Made by a program: the position numbers and the translations under genes. From Bettongia penicillata ogilbyi (Eukaryota > Chordata > Mammalia > Diprotodontia > Potoroidae): 64,000 bases of DNA. Positions within the stretch are counted from its first letter, which is position 1. Every line of letters starts with the position of its first letter. Positions 55,239 through 64,000 of the stretch are shown piece after piece. Below the pieces are notes generated by a model that saw only the letters and a list, made by a program, of their open reading frames with translations, made no database searches and was not told where the DNA came from. Location of the stretch: assembly GCA_023548195.1 (NCBI GenBank), contig JAJHZJ010000270.1, positions 682,001 to 746,000 of the forward strand, written 5' to 3'.

Positions 55239-56345
55239 ATGCCTAGAAAGGGGAAGAAAAATAAGACTTTAGAGAGTTTTTTCCAACAAATGCAAATGAT
55301 CCCGACCTTCGGATCTGATGGGGAGGACGAAAACGTATTTTTCCCATCAGGGAAGGATGTGGAGGGCGGGGCCTCAGTACCCCAAACACCCCAGGGGGGT
55401 GTTGGGTGGGCTCAGGCCTTGGAAGAGCTTAAAAAGGATTTTGAAAAGCAAGTTAGACAGGTGGAGGAAAGACTGGGAAGAGAAATGGCAAAGATGCAAG
55501 AAGAGTATGAAAAAAAGGTCAATATCTTGGTAAAGGAGACCCAAAAAAATGCTGAGGAAATTAACACCTTGAAAAATAGGCTCACTCAATTGGCAAAAGA
55601 GGTTCAAAAAGCCAATGAGGAGAAGCATGCATTCAAAAGCAGAATGAGCCAAATGGAAAAAGAGGCTCAAAAGCTCACTGAATTTAATAGTTCTCTCAAA
55701 ATTAGAATGGAACAGATGGAGTCTAATGACTTTATGAGAAACCAAGAAATCACCAAACAAAACCAAAAGAACGATAAAATGGAAGAGAATGTGAAATATC
55801 TCATGGGAAAAACAACTGACCTGGAAAATAGATCAAGGAGAGACAACTTAAAAATTATGGGACTACCTGAAAGCCATGATCAAAAAAAGAGCCTAGACAT
55901 CGTCTTGCATGAAATTATCAAGGAAAACTGCCCTGACATTCTAGGACCAGAGGGCAAAATAAGTATTGAAAGAATCCATCGATCACCACCTGAAAGAGAT
56001 CCAAAAAGAGAAACTCCTAGGAACATTGTGGCCAAATTCCAGAACTCCCAGCTCAAGGAAAAAATCTTGCAAGCAGCTAGAAAGAAACAATTCCAGTACT
56101 GTGGAAATACAATCAGGATAACCCAAGATCTAGCAGCTTCTACATTAAGGGATCGAAGGGCGTGGAATAGGATATTCCAGAAGGCAAAGGAACTAGGACT
56201 GAAACCAAGAATCACCTACCCAGCTAAACTGAGTATAATACTTCAAGGGAAAATATGGTCTTTCAATGAAACAGAGGACTTTCAATCATTCTTAATGAAA
56301 AGACCAGAGCTGAAAAGAAAATTTGACTTTCAAACACAAGAATGA
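55239..56345 (+). CDS. HAL1 ORF1 protein (L1 ORF1p-type RNA chaperone), intact
   Basis: Intact frame of 368 codons encoding an L1 ORF1p homologue, a trimeric nucleic-acid-binding chaperone that coats the element RNA in cytoplasmic RNPs. Residues 1-55 are a basic N-terminus (MPRKGKKNK) followed by a Gly/Ser/acidic linker. Residues about 58-195 form a long coiled coil rich in Glu, Lys, Gln and Leu, which would be the trimerisation stalk. Residues about 195-285 form the L1-type RRM: LENRSRRDNLKIMGLPE at 195-211, ERIHRSP at 244-250 and RNIVAKF at 261-267. Residues about 290-360 match the C-terminal domain, with RRAW at 306-309 and TYPAKLSI at 326-333. The length is typical for mammalian ORF1p. 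The ATG has A at -3. No ORF2 follows; the next kilobase is 3' UTR. The homologous frame in the antisense copy is colinear but has two stops. Confidence 0.93.
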   Translation: MPRKGKKNKTLESFFQQMQMIPTFGSDGEDENVFFPSGKDVEGGASVPQTPQGGVGWAQALEELKKDFEKQVRQVEERLGREMAKMQEEYEKKVNILVKETQKNAEEINTLKNRLTQLAKEVQKANEEKHAFKSRMSQMEKEAQKLTEFNSSLKIRMEQMESNDFMRNQEITKQNQKNDKMEENVKYLMGKTTDLENRSRRDNLKIMGLPESHDQKKSLDIVLHEIIKENCPDILGPEGKISIERIHRSPPERDPKRETPRNIVAKFQNSQLKEKILQAARKKQFQYCGNTIRITQDLAASTLRDRRAWNRIFQKAKELGLKPRITYPAKLSIILQGKIWSFNETEDFQSFLMKRPELKRKFDFQTQE

Positions 56346-57421
56346 GAGGAAGCATGCAAAAGTAAACAGCAAGGAGAAGTATTAAGGGACTTACCAGAAA
56401 TGAACTGTTTGCATTCATACAAGGAAGGACAATATTTCTAACTCTTAAAACTTTTCAGTATCTGGGTGGTTGGTGGGACCACACATACACATGTACATGC
56501 ATGCACACACATGCACACATGCATTCACATGCAGAGACAGAGAGCACAGATTGAACTGAATAGGATGGGACCATACCTTAAAAGAAATTAAGGTAAATGG
56601 TGAGAGAGAAATGTAGTGAGAGGAAAGGGGGGGAAATGGAAGGGGGTAACTATATGTCATTTAAGAGGCAAGTAGGAGATGTTTTTAGTGGAGGGAAAAA
56701 GAGGAGAGCTGAGGAAAAAAAAAAAAAACAAACAAAGTTTACCCTCATCACATTTGACTAAACGAAGGAGTGAAATGCACACTCATTTTGGTATGAAATC
56801 CTATCTTACAGTATAAGAAAGTGGGGGAGAAGGAGATATTGTGGCGGGGTGGGGGGATGATGGAAGGGAGGGCAAAGGGAGGAGGGAGTAATTGAAAGTC
56901 AACACTTGGGGAGGGACAGGATCAAAAGACAGAAGAGAAACAATGAGGGGCAGGTTAGGAGGGATGGTAATTCAGTTAGTCTTACACAACACGACTATCA
57001 GGAAGGTCATTTGCAAAGCTACACAGATATGGCCTATAATGAATTGCCTGCTGTACCAAAGGGAATGGGTGGGGAGGGAGGGATGGGGAGAATTTGGAAC
57101 TCAAAGTTTTAGGAACAATTGTTTAGTATTGTTGTTGCAACTAGGAAAGAAGACATACAGTTAATGAGGAATAGAAAGTCATCTGGCCCTACAGGAGAAA
57201 AGAGAAGATGGAGACAAGGGAAGGGAGGGATGACAGAAGAGAGGACAGATTGGAGATAGGGAAAATTAGATTACTTGGGGTATTGAGGTGGGGGGAGGGG
57301 AGAAAAGGGGAGAAAATTTGGAACCCAAAAATTTGTGAAAATGAATGTAAAAAGTTAAATAAACAAACAAACAAACAAACAAATAAATAAATAAATGAAT
57401 GAATGATTACTAAAAAAAAAA
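56346..57421 (+). other. HAL1 3' UTR, G-rich tract and A-rich tail
   Basis: It contains a CA/GCACAC-rich block near 56480-56535, several purine blocks with G-runs (56620-56660, 56845-56890, 57200-57310), AATAAA at 57358, a tail grading through CAAA, TAAA and TGAA repeats, and finally a plain A-run. The same segments occur in the same order in the antisense HAL1, so the absence of ORF2 is ancestral to both copies. The terminal GGAACCCAAAAATTTG block resembles the 3' ends of the L1 fragments elsewhere in the window. Confidence 0.8.
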
Positions 57422-57438
57422 AAAAAATGGGTATCCCA
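57422..57438 (+). repeat. HAL1 target-site duplication, right copy
   Basis: The same 17 bases follow the poly-A tail. The exact left edge is ambiguous within the A-run. Confidence 0.92.
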
Positions 57439-57535
57439 ATAGCACCTACTTTCCAGGGTGGTTGTGAGAATCAAATGAGATGTTACATTTATAGTGCTTT
57501 GCATGCTTTCAAGTATTATATATTTGAGTAAGAGT
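57439..57535 (+). mobile_element. MIR-type SINE, 3' half (split by HAL1)
   Basis: Continues the MIR interrupted at 54402, with the core-to-tail block tagcacctactttccaggg followed by a gtgctttgcatgctt-like tail. Confidence 0.7.
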
Positions 57536-58094
57536 AGTAGTATTAATCATAATTTTAATTATTTTCATACCCCCAAAATGGAGGCCATGGAATGGCTCCA
57601 GGGTGTTTGTGATCAGTGAGTTGGAGGTTGGGAGTAAGGGTCACATGCCAGCTTCCCCTTGATAGTCAGTTTGGGGACTGTTCTCTGAGGTAACCACCCT
57701 AATCCTACCCCCATAAAGCCCAGTATTTTCCCAGTGTGCCCCCTGTGGCAGCTGTGTAAACTCCCATCCTTCCTTTCTGCACTAGCACATTCCCTTTAGG
57801 CATTTATGCTGTTACTCACCTGAGCATCAGCAGCTTTGCAGATTTGGACAAATTCTTTCCCACCCTTCTTTCTGCCCCCTTATCAACTCATGGCTATAGC
57901 AGGCACCATTCAGTTAACTCTGCCCTCCTGGCTAGCTTTGCCCCCAGGGAAACATCCATTGAGTGAGAGACCCCCTGCCCTTTTCAGTTTTGATGGGACA
58001 GTCAGAGTAAGTCTCACAGGATAAGCAGACATGGCTGTGGTGCAGGCCACCTTATAAAGCTCATTATTCTATCCACTCCCCACCCCAAAACAAA
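57536..58094. other. Unclassified intron
   Basis: No repeat recognised. Confidence 0.4.
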
Positions 58095-58420
58095 CACCAC
58101 CTCTCTTTGGATTTTCCCTCTGACCACCATGCTCCCAGTCACCCAGGTTAAACTTCAGTCAAATTCTCAACTCTCACTCCCCCTGCATAGACAATCCACC
58201 ACCCAGTTTGACCATTTCTGCTGTTGCCACACATCCACATCATTTTCTCTCATCTTATCCAGACGCCATGCCAGTGCAGTCCTCCCTCATTGCCTCTGGT
58301 CTGGACTGCACACTGGCCTCCTTGTTAGCCTCTTGCCTCCAGTCTCTCCTTCCCTGATCTAGCCTCCATAAAGGCATTTTTGCCAGGCTGACCATGCCAT
58401 TCACTTACCCTTGGGTTCTA
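58095..58420 (+). mobile_element. L2 fragment, sense
   Basis: gcctctggtctggactgcac, ggcctccttgttagcctctt and ccaggctgaccatgcc follow internal L2 order. Confidence 0.6.
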
Positions 58421-58690
58421 TAAGGTACATAATTATTAGCCCAACAGCACATGTGTCATATAGGGAAATAGACTAAACTGTCATTTCATTGATAAAGAAA
58501 ACTCCTGGATGTGGAAACTTCCTTTACCAATGCAGACTGCTACCTTCTCTTCAACTTATAATCTTAGAGAGCCACTTGGAGGGTTCAAAGTTTAAGTGAC
58601 TTACCTAGGGTCTCATAGCCAATACATTAGAGAAGTACTTGAACCTGGAGTTTGCTGCTTTCAAATGCAACTTTCTATCCAAGAATCCAA
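58421..58690 (-). mobile_element. Old SINE (THER/MIR-like), antisense
   Basis: gtcatttcattgataaagaa, cctttaccaatgcagactgc, then the minus MIR core gtgacttacctagggtctca. Confidence 0.6.
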
Positions 58691-58694
58691 GAAA

Positions 58695-58777
58695 TAAATG
58701 TATGAATGGGTGGATGGATGGATAGATGGAGAGAAAGACAGAGAGAGAGAGACAGAGACAGAGAGAGAGAGAAAGAG
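58695..58777 (+). repeat. (ATGG)n and (GAGA)n simple repeats
   Basis: ggatggatggatagatgga then gagagagagacagagaca. Confidence 0.9.
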
Positions 58778-59024
58778 AGCAGCAAGCTGACTCAATGAAT
58801 AGAATGCTATGCCTGGAGTCAGGACGACGCATCTTCTTCAGTTCAAATCCAGCCTCAGATACTTCCTTGCTGTGTGACCCTGGGAAAGTTATTTCACTCT
58901 GTTTGCTCCAGTTTCATCTATAAAATGATCTGGAAAAGGAAATCATTCCAGTATCCTTACCAAGAAAACCCCAGATGAGGTCAAAAAGAGTCAGATATAA
59001 CTGAAACAACTGAACTACTACAAA
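58778..59024 (+). mobile_element. tRNA-derived SINE (MAR1/SINE1-like)
   Basis: ctggagtcaggacgacgcat, gctgtgtgaccctgggaaag, accaagaaaaccccagatga, then the gaaacaactgaactac end. Confidence 0.85.
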
Positions 59025-59200
59025 AGGTGGATTAGGTAGATTGGTATGATAGATAATAAGTAGGTAGATTATTAGATGGTGATAGATTGGTAGATAGGTA
59101 ATAGGTAGGTAGATTGTTAGATTATGGGTAGATTGGTAGATAGATGATAGGTAGATGATAGATAATAGATAGGTAATATGATATATAAGATAAATAGATA
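59025..59200 (+). repeat. (TAGA/TAGG)n tetranucleotide repeat
   Basis: gatagataataagtaggtag-type units grown at the SINE tail. Confidence 0.92.
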
Positions 59201-59924
59201 ATGAAGATGGGTTCTCAAAAATTATCCTGGGTTTCACAAAAGAAGTTTGGAATTCACTGTTTTACTGGATTGGGAAAGAGTTAAGTATTTCAGCAATGAC
59301 CCCAAATCTCTAATCTTAGATGAGGTTATTTTTTTTTTTACTGTGAAAGTCTGACTATGAAAGAAAGGAGATGGTAATGAATGAGAATGTTCTTTAGAGA
59401 AAGAAAGGGAAGCTTCAATCAGTCTAGAGAAGCTGCTGAGAAAAAGGAGTTTGGGCAAAGATGGAGTGAGTCCAAGAGGGAAGTGGAGAAGAAATTCTTT
59501 GTGAGGCTCTTTTTTCTTCCCTGCTTTTACTCATAACTTAAAACTGCCTTTGATTTCATTTTACACACACACGTACACATGGACGCATGCACACGTGCAT
59601 ACACATGCCTATGAACACATACATGTACACACATGCACAAACACACATCCCTCCCTTTTCTTACAAATTGTCCCTTGAAGATCATTTTTTCAGAGTCGGG
59701 CGGTGCCTTCATTGAAATTCTCTTTTTTAAGGTGGAAACTATTTGGTTTTCACCAAAATTTCTGCTCCCACATCTGTTCTTAATCCCAGGGACTTAGATC
59801 CACCATCCTGAAGTTTTTCCACTAAGCAATGACAAGTCTCAGGAGGCCAATGTCAACTAAACCACATTTATTACTAAATAAAAAATTCTAAATAAATACA
59901 AGTCTGGGGAAATAAGGCTGCTAG
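59201..59924. other. Unclassified intron with a CA-rich patch
   Basis: A CACACG/CATACA-rich patch at 59562-59650; the rest is not recognised. Confidence 0.5.
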
Positions 59925-60168
59925 GTGGGACAGTGACTAGAGGACTTGACATGGAGTCCAGGAAGACTTGAGTTCAAGTCCTTCCCCAGATGCTGGCCAA
60001 TGACTTTGTACAAGTCACCTAACCTTTCTCAGCCTCAGTTTACTCATCTATAAAATGAGACTGATAATAGCACCGATCTCCCAAGGTTGTTGTGAGATCA
60101 GATGAGATGATGGTTGGAAAGAACTTTAAACATTACAACACCATATAAATACTCCTTGTTAATAATAA
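59925..60168 (+). mobile_element. CORE-SINE (MIR/MON1-type tail)
   Basis: ctgctaggtgggacagtgac head, cagcctcagtttactcatct, aaggttgttgtgagatcaga. Confidence 0.82.
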
Positions 60169-60399
60169 TAAGACAGAAAGGAGTTCCTAATCATACCCAT
60201 ACTAGAACACCTGGAATTTTTTTCAAAAACATAACAGAGAAAATGAATTATATTTGAATGTGTGTTATGTATATCCAATGGAGTATAAGCTCTTGGAAGG
60301 CCAGGATTATTTCATTCTTATCTGTTTTCCCTTAATAAGTTTTTATTGGTTAATCAATATAGACACACCCCTGCACTTCCCCCCTCCCCCCCAACCTTG

Positions 60400-60595
60400 T
60401 TCTAGGCTTGTGGTTTCATCCCTGGAGGGAACTCAAAGTTTGGAAACTCCCTTTACTAAGACAGACTGGCACACTCCATCTCATCTGGAATTCAGGGTGT
60501 TACTGCCTGGGGCTGAAGGCGGTTAAATGACCCATCCATAGTCACATAGGGAGGCAGAGCTCGAACCCAGGTCTTCCTGGCCAGATCCTAGAACT
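60400..60595 (-). mobile_element. Old SINE (THER/MIR-like), antisense
   Basis: ggtttcatccctggaggga, gaaactccctttactaagac, then aggcagagctcgaacccagg. Confidence 0.55.
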
Positions 60596-60629
60596 CCCTT
60601 TCCTCCAAAGCCTTATGTGGATCCCCTCC

Positions 60630-62145
60630 ATACACGCACTCATATATGCACACATGCACGCACCTGCACACACCCACACAAGCTGTCATACTCATATACA
60701 CACGTATCCTCTTATCACATACTCACACACGTAAGCACATGAATTCATACCTACATACTCATATACATACACATACACACTTATACACATGGACATACTC
60801 ACAACACACTCATTCACAGACATATATTCACACACATACACATACATTAAAACATGCTATCATACTCCTCATGTACACAAATATATCATACACACACATA
60901 TGTGCTCACACATATGCTTACATATACATCCCCACACTAAAACATACCATCACACTCACATGCTCACACGTTCTCATATACACGCATATACTCACACCAC
61001 ATACGCACATACTATCATACACTCACACACGTACTCATACATACATGCACCTTCATTGCATATACACTCACACATACCCATGTATGTATATATACATATG
61101 CATATATATACACATGTATACTCACACCACATATGCACATACTATCATACACTCATACACACATGTACTCATATACATGCATGCACCTTCATTGCATATA
61201 CACTCACACATACCCATGTATGTGTATATATATATACACACACATATGTATACTCACACCACATATACACATACTATCATACACTCATACACACATGTAC
61301 TCATATACATACATGCACCTTCATTGCATATACACTCACACATACCCGTGTATGTATATATACATATATACACACGTATACTCACACCACATATGCACAT
61401 ACTATCATACACTCATACACACATGTACTCATATACATACATGCACCTTCACTGCATATACACTGACACATACCCGTGTATGTATATATACATATATACA
61501 CACGTATACTCACACCACATATGCACATACTATCATATACTCATACGCACATGTACTCATATGCATACATGCACCTTCATTGCATATACACTCACACATA
61601 CCCATGTATATATATACATATATACATATATACACACATGTATACTCATACCACATATGCACATACTATCGTACACTCATACACACATGTACTCATATGC
61701 ATACATGCACCTTCATTGCATATACACTCACACATAGCCATGTATGTATATATACACACATATATATACACACGTATACTCACACCACATATGCACATAC
61801 TATCATACACTCATACACACATGTACTCATATACATATGTGCACCTTTATTATATATACATTCACACATACCCATGTATGTATATATACATATATACACA
61901 TGTATACTCACACCACATATGCACATGCTATCATACACTCATGCACACATGTACTCATATACATACGTGCACCTTCATTACATATACACTCACACATACC
62001 CATGTATATATATACACACACATATATATGTACACACATATACTCCCATACACATAAACTCACATAATCACTCATATCATACTTACACATATACACACAT
62101 ACACTCACACTTATACAAACATACACACACATACATGTACATTCT
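60630..62145 (+). repeat. CA/TA-rich minisatellite, about 8 units of 122-146 bp
   Basis: A CA-rich lead-in (60630-60990) is followed by repeat units marked by CACCTTCATTGCATATACAC-type cores. Core starts are at 61051, 61197, 61319, 61447, 61575, 61711, 61845 and 61973, giving spacings of 146, 122, 128, 128, 136, 134 and 128 bp. Units also share CACCACATATGCACATACTA and a variable TATATACACA linker. Long frames in all three + frames (up to 363 codons, His/Thr/Tyr/Ile-rich) arise because the unit lacks stop codons on this strand; they are not treated as genes. Confidence 0.95.
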
Positions 62146-62149
62146 TTGA

Positions 62150-63120
62150 ATAGACTGAAAATGAATTATTAGAAAAAACAAAAATTCATGACCAAGAAGA
62201 TTTTCTTGACTTCGATTTGCTACTTTGTCTCTTGTTTATCTTCCTCAATAATAAAAACAATAAGATGATAGATTTTCATATGGTGCCTTTCTCCACAAGG
62301 GCTGAAAGTCATCTATAGACTTTTATCTCCCTTGATCCTTAAGGATTTTTTTTCATTATTATTGAAAAGGAGTTCCTCAGCTGCGATGCTCTCCCATATC
62401 CCTGTGAGGATATAAAGTCACATCCCCCAAATTATCTGAATATTACACCAGATATTCCATCTTCCAGCTTTTCTATGGGAAACCTGAGTAGCTGTTTGTG
62501 GGGGGTGGCTGCCTCTCATTCAATTTTCATTTCCAGATCTAAAAGTTATAAAGTTTGGGGAAAGAATTTTCCAGTTTGTGAGTCTTCTGGGGAGGCTCCC
62601 TCTTCCTCTGATAATTCCATTGTCTTAATATTTATAGTTATATTCCAGTCAAGCCGTGTCTTCCCCCCCCCACCACATGAATCCCTGAAGCTGCCAACTT
62701 CCTACTTTAGAAAGAAATAATGCTGTGAGATATCTGATTAATGCAGACCTTGAAATTAGCTTGAGCAATTGAGGGAACTGCCCTGTTTTGATGGCAGTGG
62801 AAACCGGTTGAAGGTTTTGTTGTTCAGACAATAATAAATTTGGAGAGACTCCAATTCCAGGGCATCTCGTCTTTCATGACTGCCATCATTGGCTTTGTGA
62901 CAAGTATGAAAGGGATTTCTCCTTTCTTTTTCTTCCAGGCTTCACAGTGGACTTCGAGCTTACCACTTTTCAAAGGCCTGTTACTTTAAGTGCTGGCCAA
63001 GGCAAACTTTTCTTTCTGGCCCTCAAATACAAAGTCATCTTTGACTTTTAAAGACCATGATTAGCTCATTTTGTGAAAGCTCAAAGAAAATGAGACTGTG
63101 AACAGTTTAAAATTCATTTC
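62150..63120. other. Repeat-poor intron, possible conserved non-coding DNA
   Basis: No interspersed repeat recognised over about 970 bp. 62740-63115 contains repeated CTTTGA/TTTGAC motifs and a gaccatgattagctcatttt block. Confidence 0.4.
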
Positions 63121-63364
63121 TTTCTTTTTTTTATTTTTCTATTCTTTTTTTATTTAGAAAGGTTTTGGGCCGACTTGGCCTGGGTGGGCATTATCGTACT
63201 CTGGCACTGGTTTCTGTTTCCTTAATTTCAAAGTCTGATTTCTTTTTTCTTATTTGGGCTTTGATATGCTACTTATCACTCTGACATCTTGAACATGGTC
63301 CTAATTGCAGTAAGCTCATGATTTTTCTTTTCAAAGCGCTATTATCATTTCTCATTTAAAAAAT
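63121..63364. other. T-rich unclassified intron
   Basis: T-runs and no recognised repeat. Confidence 0.4.
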
Positions 63365-63835
63365 AAAGATAGGCTCTTAGAGCCAGGAGGGACCATAGAA
63401 ACCACCCAATCCAAGCTCTTTCCTAACACTCTTCCTCAACAACCCCCTAAGCATGACCATCAAAGATTGGAGGCAGAGGGTTGGATTTGGAGCCTTTGAG
63501 ACCTGGCCCTGCCATTTTTTTCCTGTTCGATTCGGGACCAGCCCCTTCATCTCTCTATGGATCAGTCTCTTCATCTGTGAAATGAGAGATTAGTCTACAT
63601 AACCTCTAATAGCCCTTTGAACTCAAAACCTACGCTCTTGTGGAATATGCAGGTAGGCATCAGACTAGATAATTGCCATGGTCCTTTTTCTTTCTTGCCA
63701 GCTCTTGTTAGCCATACCTACTGGACTGTGAGTTCCTTGAAGGCGGGGACTGTTTGTTTTTAAACTTTCTTTGTATGCCCAGCACTTAGTGTCTGGCACA
63801 TAATAGGCACTTAAAATACACTTTTTGATTTGACT
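63365..63835. mobile_element. MIR then L2 3' end
   Basis: MIR-like at 63370-63620 (catctctctatggatcagtc, cttcatctgtgaaatgagag). L2 at 63700-63830 (ggactgtgagttccttgaag, gcacttagtgtctggcacat). Confidence 0.65.
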
Positions 63836-64000
63836 TAATTCCATTTTGAAAAAGAGCTTGTCATACCTATATTTTAAGGCATGATTCAGAAATCCAAATC
63901 CTATTTCCAGATGCCCTTTTAACCAACTGAACAGTTTCTATTTCTATTTTTCTCTTCTGAATCTCTTGTTTTCCAATAGTATCTATAATGAATACCACCT

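Larger units (their letters stand above)
54403..57421 (+). mobile_element. Full-length HAL1 (half-LINE-1) retrotransposon, sense orientation
   Basis: About 3.0 kb, bounded by a perfect 17-bp target-site duplication. It begins GGGGGCGGAGCCAAGATGG, has an 836-bp GC-rich 5' UTR, one intact L1-type ORF1 (55239-56345), about 1 kb of 3' UTR, an AATAAA at 57358-57363 and a long A-rich tail. There is no ORF2 (endonuclease/reverse transcriptase) or remnant of it between ORF1 and the tail, which is the defining feature of HAL1 elements. Mobilisation must have used L1 ORF2p in trans. The intact frame, perfect duplication and preserved tail indicate a recent insertion. It sits in intron 2 in gene orientation, inside an older MIR. 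Confidence 0.93.
26001..64000 (+). other. LDLRAD3: LDLRAD3 intron 2, 5' part
   Basis: No second LDLa-type open frame (six-cysteine spacing with the SDE motif) appears in any frame downstream, so exon 3 lies beyond the window and this is intron 2. It contains the sense full-length HAL1, the minisatellite and many older repeats, listed separately. Confidence 0.8.

Noticed and set aside
60630..62145. CRISPR-like regular array
   Set aside because: Spacing is regular, but units are contiguous TA/CA-rich minisatellite copies with no unique spacers, in a vertebrate intron.
60646..62149. Long His/Thr/Tyr-rich frames of 193-363 codons
   Set aside because: They lie wholly in the CA/TA minisatellite, occur in all three frames of the strand, and have no codon-level structure or domain.

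Overview
The window is mammalian nuclear DNA, almost certainly from a marsupial. It carries one recognisable protein-coding exon in about 64 kb, strong GT-AG splice signals, and a very dense load of interspersed repeats. The repeat mix is metatherian: tRNA-derived CORE-type SINEs of the MAR1/SINE1 kind, MIR, L2 and L3/CR1 remnants, L1 3' ends, hAT MITEs, and two full-length half-LINE-1 (HAL1) retrotransposons. The species cannot be told from the sequence alone.

The host gene is LDLRAD3, read on the + strand. Exon 2 (25854-26000, phase 1-1) encodes the first LDL-receptor class A repeat. Everything upstream is the 3' part of intron 1 and everything downstream is the 5' part of intron 2. Exon 1 (signal peptide) and exon 3 (second LDLa repeat) are not in the window.

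Layout. 0-6.4 kb: GT and triplet microsatellites, SINEs, a pair of inverted SINE modules, an hAT MITE, an L1 3' fragment with a perfect 18-bp target-site duplication, and a roughly 230-bp inverted repeat (5156-5863). 6.5-9.3 kb: full-length antisense HAL1 whose ORF1 has two stop codons. 9.4-23 kb: SINE, MIR and L2 clusters, a second hAT MITE, an 83-bp tandem duplication, a TG/AG compound microsatellite and an L1 3' fragment at 17.7-18.4 kb. 23.1-23.5 kb: a long pyrimidine tract. 23.8-24.1 kb: an hAT remnant split by a HAL1/L1 3' end. 25.85 kb: the exon. 27-54 kb: old repeats, an LTR-like stretch, a TIR-bounded hAT MITE, a hairpin, an unrecognised protein-like remnant on the - strand (43.2 kb), and repeat-poor blocks that may be conserved non-coding DNA (notably 38.2-38.9 kb). 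54.4-57.4 kb: a full-length sense HAL1 with an intact 368-codon ORF1, flanked by a 17-bp duplication and sitting inside an older MIR. 57.4-60.6 kb: L2, SINE and tetranucleotide repeats. 60.6-62.1 kb: an eight-copy CA/TA-rich minisatellite. 62.2-64 kb: repeat-poor intron.

The most notable system is the HAL1 pair. These L1-derived elements encode only the RNA-binding ORF1 protein and no ORF2, so they must be copied by L1 reverse transcriptase in trans. Both copies have the same ORF1-to-3'UTR organisation. They differ in the number of GC-rich repeat units in the 5' UTR, and they lie in opposite orientation on either side of the host exon.
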